Assembly: GCA_011391075.1 (NCBI GenBank)
Contig: JAABRF010000015.1
Coordinates: 1-41,438 of the forward strand
Source of the DNA: Flavobacteriia bacterium
Lineage (GTDB): Bacteria; Bacteroidota; Bacteroidia; Flavobacteriales; Flavobacteriaceae
Direction: 5' to 3'
Length of the DNA stretch: 41,438 nucleotides
Made by a program: the position numbers and the translations under genes. The notes beneath the pieces are model-generated. The model was not told the DNA's origin. It searched no databases and saw nothing but the letters and a program-made list of their open reading frames with translations. Positions 8,906 through 16,379 of the stretch are shown here, in pieces. Every line of letters begins with the position of its first letter. Within the stretch, counting starts at the first letter, position 1.

Positions 8906-9454
8906 ATGGAAGAATTTCCTAAAAAAATAATTTTAATGGGTTACATGGCCAGCGGGAAATCAAGTGTTGGTCGTGAGTTGGCAATCCTTTTAAATAGAAA
9001 TTTCATTGATTTAGACGTATTTATTGCTGAAAATGAAGATTTGTCCATTAGTCAGATTTTTGATGAAAAAGGCGAACCCTATTTTAGGAAAAAGGAGATG
9101 GTTTATTTAAGAGAGTTATTGCATAATGATTCTGCTTTTGTTTTGTCAGTTGGTGGCGGTACCCCAACTTTTACAGGTGCAATAGAAATGATAAATGAGA
9201 AAGCATTCAGCATTTATTTGAAAGCATCCATTCAAACCCTTTTTGAGCGATTGGTTCCTGAAAAAATTGAAAGACCATTGTTGAAAAAGATACCAGATAT
9301 TGCACTACAAGAGTATATTGCAGTTCATTTATTTGAAAGAAGTCATTATTATTTGAAAGCCAATCTTTCGGTTTCTGTTGATTTTAAAAGTACTAATGAA
9401 ATTTCAAAAGAAATCGTTCATTTACTAAAAGAAAATGGTAAGTTAATACACTAA
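8906..9454 (+). CDS. aroK: Shikimate kinase
   Basis: This enzyme phosphorylates shikimate at O3 with ATP, the fifth step of the aromatic amino acid pathway, in the cytosol. It has a P-loop GYMASGKS (12-19), the shikimate-binding DLD (35-37) and FRKKE (60-64), the GGG motif (83-85), and a lid region containing ERP near residue 130. The length of 182 residues is slightly above the usual 170-175. It is monocistronic on the plus strand, facing the minus-strand phosphoribosyltransferase gene 26 bases downstream. The ATG start begins just before the first strand (KKIILMGYMASGKS), as in the family. Confidence 0.95.
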   Translation: MEEFPKKIILMGYMASGKSSVGRELAILLNRNFIDLDVFIAENEDLSISQIFDEKGEPYFRKKEMVYLRELLHNDSAFVLSVGGGTPTFTGAIEMINEKAFSIYLKASIQTLFERLVPEKIERPLLKKIPDIALQEYIAVHLFERSHYYLKANLSVSVDFKSTNEISKEIVHLLKENGKLIH

Positions 9455-9480
9455 TATATTAATATTGTACAACCAAAATT

Positions 9481-9978
9481 TTAAATTAGATAAGCTTCAT
9501 CTTTTTCATTTAAGAATACAACTTCAACTCTATTTTGGAATGTAGTAGATAAGGAAATTCCTTTAAAATCAACTTTAATCGGGAATTTTTTGTGATTTCG
9601 GTCCACTAAAACGGCTGTCTTAATTTGTTTGAGAGGAACATTTAAAAAATGTTTTACTGCATACATTAGAACTGATCCAGTATGTAATACATCATCTACT
9701 AATATGAGTGATTTCCCTTGGTAATCATTTTCTTCTAAACTGATAGTTACAGGTTCGAAAATATTTGATTTATCCATTTTAACTTTGCATAATATAATTT
9801 TAATTGGGGAAATCTTCTGCAATTCTAAGGCGATTTTTTGAGCTAAAATGTATCCATTATCAGCAATTCCTGCTACAACAACTTCTGATTCATTAACATT
9901 TGATTCATATATTTGATAAGCTATCCGTCTTACTTTATGGGCAATTTCGGTATGGTTTAAGATTGTTGTTTTGGACAT
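9481..9978 (-). CDS. PyrR-like phosphoribosyltransferase
   Basis: This is a type I phosphoribosyltransferase of the PyrR/hypoxanthine-guanine kind, 165 residues from the chosen start. The PRPP-binding loop LILVDDVLHTG (91-101) and a C-terminal part DRNHKKFPIKVDF (126-138) resemble PyrR, the pyrimidine regulator with weak uracil phosphoribosyltransferase activity. I chose the ATG at 9978 (MSKTTILNHTEI). An upstream in-frame ATG at 10065 would add a Cys/Asn-rich tail unlike the family and would overlap the preceding gene. No pyrimidine genes are nearby, so a role in pyr regulation is not supported by context. It lies downstream of the methyltransferase and S4 genes on the same strand. Confidence 0.85.
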   Translation of the reverse strand: MSKTTILNHTEIAHKVRRIAYQIYESNVNESEVVVAGIADNGYILAQKIALELQKISPIKIILCKVKMDKSNIFEPVTISLEENDYQGKSLILVDDVLHTGSVLMYAVKHFLNVPLKQIKTAVLVDRNHKKFPIKVDFKGISLSTTFQNRVEVVFLNEKDEAYLI

Positions 9979-10051
9979 GTTTATTAAAGTATGATTAGAA
10001 TTGTAAATATAAAGATGTGTAAAATTACAAAAATTGCACTTAATTTTGAAA

Positions 10052-10636
10052 TTATTTTTTTTCAAAAATTATAAATAGTTCGTTATTTTTTCTTGGTTTG
10101 ATTGAATTATGAGCTTTTTCCATAGTTTTTAAAATAAATAAATTAGAAAATAATTGGGTATAAACTTCTTTATTACCACCAAAAGGAGGAAAGGTATTCC
10201 CAAAATCAAAATCAAAAAGCAATCCTACCATTTTCCCATTATCTTTTAGGAGGCTATGCATTTGCTGAACATATTTTGCTCTCATTGAAATTGGTAATGC
10301 ACTGAAGAATGTTTGTTCTAAAATGAGGTCATACTTGCCTTGATGTATGAAAAAATCGGCTTCAATTAAATGATCTTTTGGGAAATCTGGATATCTATTG
10401 CTGAAATTTTGCAATGGTTCGGATGCAATATCTAACACATATACATTTTTGAATCCACATTCATATAAATATTCGGCTTCATAAGCATTTCCGGCACCTG
10501 GAATGAGAATATGTATATCTTTATTGGAAACTTGTTCAAAATATTCCTTAATTGGAAAAGAAACATGACCAATATTCCAACCAGTATTGCCATCTTTATA
10601 TTGTTTTTGCCAATATTCTTTTGAAGTTATATCCAC
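10052..10636 (-). CDS. TPMT-family SAM-dependent methyltransferase
   Basis: This is a Rossmann-fold methyltransferase of the thiopurine S-methyltransferase type, 194 residues. The N-terminal YWQKQYKDGNTGWNIG is typical of the bacterial TPMT group. The SAM-binding motif I is ILIPGAGNAYEAEYL (44-58), followed by the acidic end of strand 2 (VLDIA). The mid motif LILEQTFFSALP (104-115) and the loop FPPFGG (149-154), seen in TPMT proteins, support it. The substrate in bacteria is uncertain (thiols, halides, selenium or tellurium compounds in known members). The start is a GTG; no in-frame ATG precedes the family-conserved start. Confidence 0.85.
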   Translation of the reverse strand: MDITSKEYWQKQYKDGNTGWNIGHVSFPIKEYFEQVSNKDIHILIPGAGNAYEAEYLYECGFKNVYVLDIASEPLQNFSNRYPDFPKDHLIEADFFIHQGKYDLILEQTFFSALPISMRAKYVQQMHSLLKDNGKMVGLLFDFDFGNTFPPFGGNKEVYTQLFSNLFILKTMEKAHNSIKPRKNNELFIIFEKK

Positions 10637-10688
10637 TAAATTATTTTTAAAATTGTTTTATTCTACTTTTTAAATCACTTCAATCTAA

Positions 10689-11051
10689 TTATTCCATAAA
10701 ACCATCCAATTCCCTTCGATCTTTTTTGGTAGGTCTCCCGATTCCTTTTAAACGGTAGTAGTCCTTAGAAAACTTAAGTAATTCCAATTTATCTAATTGG
10801 ATTGGATCTGTAATATCCTTGCGGTATATATCTACTAATTTTGCTCCTACTCGGTTTTCTGGAATTGCTAGAACTTCTAAACTGTAGTAGATTTGTTCCT
10901 TACGGACCTCAATTTTGTCTCCAATATTTATCTCTCGAGATGGTTTAATTTTTTGAGCTAAGATGCTCACGTGTCCTTTGTTACAAGCATCTGTCGCATT
11001 ACTACGCGTTTTATAATATCGAATGTGCCACAGAAATTTATCAACTCTCAT
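10689..11051 (-). CDS. hslR: S4-domain RNA-binding protein, Hsp15-like
   Basis: This small basic protein of the Hsp15/RqcP type is expected to bind 50S subunits that carry stalled peptidyl-tRNA. The S4 domain fills residues 1-60 (MRVDKFLWHIRYYKTRSNA, then KGHVSI and KPSREINIGD). The tail ends in the characteristic GRPTKKDRRELD. At 120 residues it is close to E. coli Hsp15 (133). It is the first gene of a minus-strand group with the methyltransferase and phosphoribosyltransferase genes. Gaps of 52 and 73 bases make co-transcription possible but not certain. Confidence 0.88.
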   Translation of the reverse strand: MRVDKFLWHIRYYKTRSNATDACNKGHVSILAQKIKPSREINIGDKIEVRKEQIYYSLEVLAIPENRVGAKLVDIYRKDITDPIQLDKLELLKFSKDYYRLKGIGRPTKKDRRELDGFME

Positions 11052-11085
11052 TTAAAAGTTTGTTAATTATTGACTAAATAGAAAA

Positions 11086-11093
11086 CAAAAATA
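11086..11093 (-). promoter_or_regulatory. -7 box before hslR
   Basis: TATTTTTG on the minus strand matches TAnnTTTG, 35 bases before the hslR start codon. No convincing -33 box was seen. Confidence 0.4.
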
Positions 11094-11229
11094 AGAAAAA
11101 TTGTATCTTGCAGACCGAAAAAGTTTAATCATTAATATTGGTTGATACATTATAAATTCATATATTTATCATCTAAATATTTAATAAAGAACTAGTTATA
11201 TTTATTAAAATTCATAAACATCATTTGAG

Positions 11230-12093
11230 ATGAAGTATAAATCGTTATTATTTTTAGCTTTAATTGTCATTTTTGCTGCCAATTGTAATCCAGATGAACC
11301 GATTGAATATTTTGACCATGAGGCACAAGAAGTTATAGACAATGACTCATTGGTGGAATATATGCAAACACATTATTTGGATACTGATGGACAATTAAAG
11401 TTAATTACATCAGGACAAACACCTATTTATAACCAAGTTACTACTCAGATTGTGCATCATAAATGGGATTATGAAGATGATTCAGAAGATGTTGAAATTG
11501 ACTATAAATTATATTATTATATCATATCAGAAGGGACAACCGAAAATCCAACTAAAGTCGATTCGGCGCATATAACATATAAAGGTATATTGTTGGATCA
11601 TTCCGTTTTTGATCAAAATGATTATGGAGTTTGGATGCCACTGAATAGTGTTGTTAAAGGTATGTCCTATGCAATGGTAAATTTTAAGGCTGGAAATTGG
11701 TCTACAAATACAGATGGGTCATTTTCATTTTCCAATGGTGGAAAAGGGATTGTTTTTATGCCTTCCGGATTGGGTTATGGAAACGTATATCAAGCCAGTA
11801 TTCCCAATAATTCACCATTAATTTTTTATGTAAATTTAAACTTGATTCGTAAAACAGATTGGGATGCAGATGGAATCCTATCTATGTATGAAGATGTTAA
11901 TAATAATGGTGATTATACAGATGATGATACCGATGAAGATACGTATTATAATTATTACGATGCTGATGATGATGGAGATGGTACATTGACCAAAAATGAA
12001 AATGCAGATCCCAATGGTGATGGAAATCCAAACGATGCATTAGACTCAAATACGAATGGAATTCCAGATTATTTGGATGAATTGACAAAATGA
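11230..12093 (+). CDS. FKBP-type peptidyl-prolyl isomerase lipoprotein with acidic Ca-binding-like tail
   Basis: This is a probable lipoprotein (lipobox AANC, Cys19) with a divergent FKBP domain at about 95-215. Recognisable pieces are AHITYKGILLDHSVFDQ, the VVKGMSYAMVNFKAG helix region and FMPSGLGYGNVYQASIPNNS, followed by the last strand LIFYVNLNLI. FKBPs catalyse prolyl isomerisation during folding; flavobacteria have several such periplasmic lipoproteins, one of which (GldI) is needed for gliding. From about residue 219 the tail is rich in Asp and Asn with DADGILSMYED, DADDDGDGTLTKNENADPNG and DSNTNGIPDYLD. These are thrombospondin type 3-like calcium-binding repeats that end the protein. 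It is monocistronic with a terminator 24 bases after the stop. Confidence 0.83.
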   Translation: MKYKSLLFLALIVIFAANCNPDEPIEYFDHEAQEVIDNDSLVEYMQTHYLDTDGQLKLITSGQTPIYNQVTTQIVHHKWDYEDDSEDVEIDYKLYYYIISEGTTENPTKVDSAHITYKGILLDHSVFDQNDYGVWMPLNSVVKGMSYAMVNFKAGNWSTNTDGSFSFSNGGKGIVFMPSGLGYGNVYQASIPNNSPLIFYVNLNLIRKTDWDADGILSMYEDVNNNGDYTDDDTDEDTYYNYYDADDDGDGTLTKNENADPNGDGNPNDALDSNTNGIPDYLDELTK

Positions 12094-12117
12094 TTTTAAG
12101 ATATTCATAATATTTAT

Positions 12118-12149
12118 AACACTCAATTGCAATATTGAGTGTTTTTTTT
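12118..12149 (+). terminator. Terminator of the FKBP lipoprotein gene
   Basis: A 10-bp perfect stem (AACACTCAAT, 12118-12127 with 12134-12143) is followed by a run of eight T on the plus strand. Confidence 0.88.
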
Positions 12150-12293
12150 ATAAAAAATTTGGCGTTATCAAAAATTATGTTCAACTTTGTCTCGTTGAAA
12201 TTAAAAAAATTACACTATTACATACATTTACTTTAATAATTGATTTTAAATATTAATTAGGGCATAGCTTTAATGCCTTATAATAAGTAAATT

Positions 12294-12878
12294 ATGTATA
12301 CCCAAACCATATCTGAAACTGCATTGATAAGTGATTATATCAATGGAAATGAACGTGCACTTGAATTATTGATAAATCGTTATAAAAACAGAGTATATAG
12401 TTTTATATATAACAAAGTGAGTAATCGGGATGTAACCGAAGATATTTTTCAAGATACATTCATAAAAGTTATTTTAACGCTCAAAAAAGGACAGTACAGA
12501 GAAGAAGGTAAGTTTTTACCTTGGGTTTTGCGTATTGCTCATAATTTGATTATTGATTATTTCAGAAGAAATAACAAACAAGCAAAGGTGGAATCAACTG
12601 AAAATTTTGACATTTTTGATTTTTTAGCCGATGAATCTTTGAGTACGGAATATCAAATGGTTAAAGAACAAATATTAGAAGATGTCAGAAAATTAATTGA
12701 TGAACTACCAGAAGATCAAAAAGAAGTACTGTTAATGCGTATGTACAAGGATATGAGTTTTAAAGAAATAGCTGAAGAAACCGGAGTGAGTATAAATACC
12801 GCTTTGGGTAGAATGCGATATGCTTTATTAAATATGAGAAAACTCATTGAAAAACATCAAATTGTATTAAATTTTTAA
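12294..12878 (+). CDS. ECF-family RNA polymerase sigma factor
   Basis: This is a 194-residue extracytoplasmic-function sigma factor. Region 2 spans about 15-90, with the core-binding helix VTEDIFQDTFIKV and the -10 recognition part FLPWVLRIAHNLIIDYFRR. Region 4 spans about 130-185, with LPEDQKEVLLMRMYKDMSFKEI and the helix-turn-helix ETGVSINTALGRMRYAL. A short acidic linker lies between them. No anti-sigma gene with a membrane segment follows; instead there is a 47-residue protein gene 56 bases downstream. A GGCAT...ATGCC inverted repeat (12261-12277) lies just before the gene and overlaps a possible TAGCTTTA -7 box, which may be a control site. Confidence 0.93.
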   Translation: MYTQTISETALISDYINGNERALELLINRYKNRVYSFIYNKVSNRDVTEDIFQDTFIKVILTLKKGQYREEGKFLPWVLRIAHNLIIDYFRRNNKQAKVESTENFDIFDFLADESLSTEYQMVKEQILEDVRKLIDELPEDQKEVLLMRMYKDMSFKEIAEETGVSINTALGRMRYALLNMRKLIEKHQIVLNF

Positions 12879-12934
12879 AATTGATACAATATTTAGAAAT
12901 TGATTTCGTTATAAATTTAAATAAACCTAAATAT

Positions 12935-13078
12935 ATGATGAAAATCTACTCTAAAAAAAACACTTCTAACCCATTGACACCAAGAACTGAAACTATTCGT
13001 TTTTTATTAGATTATTCAAAATCACTTCGTGTGGTAAAGACAAAAACCAACTATACCATTGAACTACATTTGAATTAA
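12935..13078 (+). CDS. Small basic protein downstream of the ECF sigma gene
   Basis: This is a 47-residue predicted protein (or 46, since two ATG codons stand side by side) of unknown function. It has a basic, Asn/Thr-rich start (MMKIYSKKNTSNPLTPRTET) and a hydrophobic/basic helix-like part (IRFLLDYSKSLRVVKTK). No membrane segment or signal is present. The segment ETIRFLLDYSKSLRV looks conserved in small flavobacterial proteins from memory; this is not verified. The longer reading from 12881 is unlikely because its first 18 residues are AT-biased filler. A terminator follows seven bases after the stop, so sigma gene and small gene probably share one transcript. It could be a regulator of the sigma factor. 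Confidence 0.6.
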   Translation: MMKIYSKKNTSNPLTPRTETIRFLLDYSKSLRVVKTKTNYTIELHLN

Positions 13079-13084
13079 CCAACG

Positions 13085-13113
13085 AAAACCGCTTCTCACC
13101 AAAGCGGTTTTTT
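13085..13113 (+). terminator. Terminator of the sigma factor / small protein operon
   Basis: A 10-bp perfect stem (AAAACCGCTT, 13085-13094 with 13102-13111) is followed by a T run. Confidence 0.88.
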
Positions 13114-13243
13114 ATTTTAATGGTTATAAGTTATTCATCCTAAATGTGATTCTACCCTATATGTGATTTTGAATTGTTTTTGGGTATAACTTAAGAAAAT
13201 CTTTCCTGGTATTTCTTGTTTTGTTTTGAATTAATATGAAAAA

Positions 13244-13861
13244 CTAACCAATTTTTTGAAAAATTACATCTTTACTTTGATCCCAACCACGTGCTGGTGA
13301 AAATTCTCTTCCATAATAAATAATCTGTAAATGAAGTTTATTCCATTTTTCTTCAGGAAATAAACTTTTGGCATCTTTTTCGGTTTGTTCTACATTTTTA
13401 CCACTGCTCAATCTCCATCTTTTCATCAAGCGGTGAATATGCGTATCAACCGGAAATGCTGCTACTCCAAATGCCTGACTCATCACTACACTAGCTGTCT
13501 TATGTCCGACAGAAGGCAAAGCTTCTAAAGCTTCAAAATCTTGAGGAACTGCACCATTGTATTTATCTATTAAAATTTGGGATAAACCATGTATACCAGA
13601 AGATTTCGCAGGTGATAATCCTATAGGTTTGATAATTTCTCTTATTTCATCTATACTTAATTTAACCATGTCATAAGGGTTATCAGCTTTTGCAAATAAA
13701 ATTGGAGTTATTGTATTTACTCTTACATCAGTACTTCTCGCTGATAATAATACTGCTATGAGTAGCGTATAAGGATCTTTGTGTTGAAGTGGAATAGGGG
13801 TAATGGGATATATTTTTTCTAAAGTTTCAATAACAAATTGGGCTCTTTCCTTTTTAGTCAT
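13244..13861 (-). CDS. nth: Endonuclease III (Nth) lacking the iron-sulfur cluster
   Basis: This is a base-excision DNA glycosylase/AP lyase for oxidised pyrimidines. The helix-hairpin-helix LPSVGHKTASVV (115-126) carries the catalytic Lys121, and VDTHIHRL (138-145) carries the catalytic Asp139. At 205 residues it is nearly the length of E. coli Nth (211). The C-terminus, which in the classical enzyme holds C-x6-C-x2-C-x5-C for a [4Fe-4S] cluster, reads YYGREFSPARGWDQSKDV here, and the whole protein contains no cysteine. The protein is therefore a cluster-free Nth; I recall similar ends in other flavobacteria. It is followed on the same strand by nothing close. Confidence 0.93.
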   Translation of the reverse strand: MTKKERAQFVIETLEKIYPITPIPLQHKDPYTLLIAVLLSARSTDVRVNTITPILFAKADNPYDMVKLSIDEIREIIKPIGLSPAKSSGIHGLSQILIDKYNGAVPQDFEALEALPSVGHKTASVVMSQAFGVAAFPVDTHIHRLMKRWRLSSGKNVEQTEKDAKSLFPEEKWNKLHLQIIYYGREFSPARGWDQSKDVIFQKIG

Positions 13862-13891
13862 ATTGATGAAGAAGTTTTTAATATTAATTAT

Positions 13892-13937
13892 AAAAAAAAC
13901 TGTCTAAAAAAAATCAATTTGGTTTATTTAGACAGTT
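13892..13937 (-). terminator. Terminator of the M48 lipoprotein gene
   Basis: An 11-bp perfect stem (AACTGTCTAAA, 13898-13908 with 13927-13937) encloses an 18-base loop. On the minus strand the stem is followed by a run of eight T. Confidence 0.8.
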
Positions 13938-13961
13938 CTAAGATGTTAATAATCCTTGTAA

Positions 13962-14777
13962 TTATTGATTTAATATTGCAGCATTTATTTTTTTTGATTC
14001 CATGGTTGCTTTTGGAATGTAATCAGTTAAATTTTTAATACGGGATTCATGAGATGGATGTGTGCTTAAAAATTCGGGTGGTTGTTGTCCCCCTAATTCA
14101 CTCATTCTAATCCACACATTGACAGCTTCTTGTGGATTGTATCCTGCCATGATCATAAATACCAATCCCAATTTATCGGCTTCTGTTTCATGCACGCGGC
14201 TGTATTTCAACATCCCGACCTGAGAACCGATTCCGTAAACCGTATTCCATATTTGTTGGGTTTCTTCAGGTTTTCCGGCAGTACCGATTGCTACAGCAAC
14301 ACCGCCCAATTGTTGAATGATGCCTTGACTCATACGCTCTTGACCATGTTTAGCAAATGCATGCGCTACTTCGTGTCCCATAACTGCTGCAATGCCGTCA
14401 TCATTTTTACAAATGGGTAAAATTCCGGTGTAAAAAACCACTTTACCTCCTGGCATACACCAAGCATTGATGGTGGAGTCTTGTACCAAATTAAATTCCC
14501 AACGATAGGAATCTGCTTCTGCAGTCATCCCATTGGCACGCATATAACGGTCAACTGCTTTAGAAATTCTACTGCCTACATCTTTGATTTGCTTGGTTTG
14601 AGAAGCATTTGTGGAAATTTTATTTTCCTTTAAAAAACCTTCATATTGTGCAAATGACATGGGCAAAATTTGTGAATCGGGTACCACATTGAATTGTGAT
14701 CTACCAGTAATAGGTACTGTTTTACAGGCTATTACGATAGAAGAAATAGTTAAAAATAATAAAATTAGTTTTTTCAT
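13962..14777 (-). CDS. M48-family metalloprotease lipoprotein
   Basis: This is a periplasmic membrane-anchored zinc peptidase, 271 residues, related to LoiP/BepA-type M48 proteases that take part in outer-membrane quality control. The signal ends in a lipobox IVIACK (Cys18). The zinc motif HEVAH is at 135-139, the third ligand region HETEAD at 196-201, and the M48 C-terminal motif THPSHESRIKNL at 239-250. I chose the ATG at 14777, which starts the lipoprotein signal. The longer frame to 14825 would begin upstream of a matching -7 box. Its own terminator follows. Confidence 0.92.
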   Translation of the reverse strand: MKKLILLFLTISSIVIACKTVPITGRSQFNVVPDSQILPMSFAQYEGFLKENKISTNASQTKQIKDVGSRISKAVDRYMRANGMTAEADSYRWEFNLVQDSTINAWCMPGGKVVFYTGILPICKNDDGIAAVMGHEVAHAFAKHGQERMSQGIIQQLGGVAVAIGTAGKPEETQQIWNTVYGIGSQVGMLKYSRVHETEADKLGLVFMIMAGYNPQEAVNVWIRMSELGGQQPPEFLSTHPSHESRIKNLTDYIPKATMESKKINAAILNQ

Positions 14778-14800
14778 TTGGGTATAATTTATGTTAAATA

Positions 14801-14808
14801 CAAACGTA
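14801..14808 (-). promoter_or_regulatory. -7 box of the M48 lipoprotein gene
   Basis: TACGTTTG on the minus strand matches TAnnTTTG and lies 24 bases before the chosen start codon. It supports the shorter start. Confidence 0.5.
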
Positions 14809-14911
14809 CAAAAAAAATGCGTCAAGCCTACATTTTTTATGTAATTTTAATATTTGTTGTGATTTAAAATTTAAAAGAAAACCTATATTTACCAAATTAA
14901 ATTATGCAAAA

Positions 14912-15772
14912 ATGTCCCAACCAAAAGTGAATCAAAAAGTATATTCTATTCCCAAATCAATTATTTATACGGGGCAAACTTTGGCATTTGTTTCTCCAAA
15001 ATTGGCTACTGATTTTGCTTTTAAATTATTCATGACTCCTTATCAATTTCCAAGGCCTAAAAGGGAATTGAAGATGTATAATAAAGCAATAAAACAAAGA
15101 TTAATGATTCCTGCTTTACACAAAGAAATTCAATTGTATCACTGTGGAGATGGAGAGAAAAAAGTGTTGCTTATTCACGGTTGGGCTGGCAGAGGAACTC
15201 AACTCAATGCTATTGCAGAAACTTTTTCAAATAAAGGTTATCATACCATCAGTTTTGATGCACCTGCACACGGTGAATCACAAGGTAAGCAAACTGCAAT
15301 GACCGAATTTATAGAATGTATTCGGGTAATTGATCAAGAAATGGGACCATTTGAATTTGCTGTTGGTCATTCTTTAGGTGGTATGGCATTACTAAATGCT
15401 GTAAAAAATGGTTTCCGAGTTCAGAAAATTGCAACCGCAGGAAGTGGAGATTCAATAAATGATATTTGCCATCAATTTGTCAATCGATTGGGAATGAAAC
15501 CCGAAATTGGCGATAGATTGAAGAAAAAACTAGATAAAATTTTAGGAAGTGATGCAGAATTATTATCAGCTAATTTGGCTGCACTTGAAGTGAAAATTCC
15601 AGTTTTGGTTATGCACGATAGGCAAGATGAAGATGTCCCTTATACTGTAGCCCAAAATATTTGCAATAATTTAGCCCAACATGAGTTGTATATTACAGAA
15701 GGCTTAGGACATCGTAAAATACTATGGGATAAAATAGTGATGGATAAATTAGTTTGTTTTTTTAAAATCTAA
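14912..15772 (+). CDS. Alpha/beta hydrolase
   Basis: This is a serine hydrolase of the alpha/beta fold, 286 residues, cytosolic. Visible elements are the oxyanion-hole segment LLIHGWAGRG (86-95), strand 4 region FDAPAHGES (115-123), the nucleophile elbow GHSLGG with Ser154, the acid region VMHDRQDEDVP near 233-243, and the catalytic His in EGLGHRKIL near residue 271. The first 70 residues are an extension before the hydrolase core. The substrate is unknown. It sits eight bases before the MsrB lipoprotein gene on the same strand, so the two are probably co-transcribed. The upstream region is shared with the divergent M48 gene. Confidence 0.88.
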   Translation: MSQPKVNQKVYSIPKSIIYTGQTLAFVSPKLATDFAFKLFMTPYQFPRPKRELKMYNKAIKQRLMIPALHKEIQLYHCGDGEKKVLLIHGWAGRGTQLNAIAETFSNKGYHTISFDAPAHGESQGKQTAMTEFIECIRVIDQEMGPFEFAVGHSLGGMALLNAVKNGFRVQKIATAGSGDSINDICHQFVNRLGMKPEIGDRLKKKLDKILGSDAELLSANLAALEVKIPVLVMHDRQDEDVPYTVAQNICNNLAQHELYITEGLGHRKILWDKIVMDKLVCFFKI

Positions 15773-15780
15773 ATAATTAT

Positions 15781-16269
15781 ATGAGAAGTTTAAATATTTT
15801 AATATTTGGTTTGTTTTTTTGGGCTTGTCAAAGTCAGGAAAAAACAGATTCAATTCAATCAAAACCGGAAACCATGAATTTTAAAGTACAAAAATCCGAT
15901 TCAGAGTGGAAGACTCTATTAACTCCCGAACAATTTCAAATATTAAGAGAGAAGGGTACTGAATATCCCGGTACAGGTACTTACTATATGCATTTTGAGG
16001 AAGGAACCTATGTATGTGCTGCATGTGAAACTCCGTTATTTGATTCAAATCACAAATTTGAATCTCATTGTGGATGGCCTTCATTTGATGATGCAATTCC
16101 AGGTTCAGTTTTATACATCAAAGATACAACCTTAGGAATGATTCGTACTGAAATTGTTTGTGCATCTTGTGGTGGTCATTTGGGACATGTATTTGACGAT
16201 GGACCTCAAGAAACAACGGGTCAAAGGTATTGTGTCAACTCGATATCTGTTGAGTTCAAAGAGAAGTAA
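15781..16269 (+). CDS. msrB: Peptide-methionine (R)-S-oxide reductase, lipoprotein form
   Basis: MsrB reduces methionine R-sulfoxide in proteins. The signal ends with a lipobox FWAC (Cys16), so this copy should act in the periplasm on a membrane anchor. The catalytic domain (about 41-159) has the two zinc CxxC pairs (C79-C82, C127-C130), HCGWPSF (96-102), GGHLGHVFDDGP (131-142) and RYCVNS with catalytic Cys151. All key residues are present. A linker rich in Ser, Gln and Lys joins the anchor to the domain. Probable operon with the hydrolase just upstream. Confidence 0.95.
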   Translation: MRSLNILIFGLFFWACQSQEKTDSIQSKPETMNFKVQKSDSEWKTLLTPEQFQILREKGTEYPGTGTYYMHFEEGTYVCAACETPLFDSNHKFESHCGWPSFDDAIPGSVLYIKDTTLGMIRTEIVCASCGGHLGHVFDDGPQETTGQRYCVNSISVEFKEK

Positions 16270-16379
16270 GAAATTACAGTATTTAAAATAATTCTTTTTA
16301 AGAAAATAATATTTTTTTAAAAGTTAGAAACTTCATCAAGTAGTTTTTTTTCAGACAGATTTATTTCATAAATTTGATA

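Noticed and set aside
10052-10065. Longer start of the phosphoribosyltransferase gene at 10065
   Set aside because: The extra 29 residues are Cys/Asn-rich and unlike the family, and they would overlap the methyltransferase gene; the ATG at 9978 fits.
11897-12184. His/Tyr-rich 95-codon minus-strand frame
   Set aside because: It is the mirror of the Asp-rich GAT repeats in the FKBP tail, with no sign of coding.
12881-12934. Longer start of the small protein after the sigma gene
   Set aside because: The first 18 residues look like AT-biased leader; the paired ATG codons at 12935 are more plausible.
14778-14825. Longer start of the M48 lipoprotein at 14825
   Set aside because: It would put residues before the lipoprotein signal and begin upstream of a matching -7 box.
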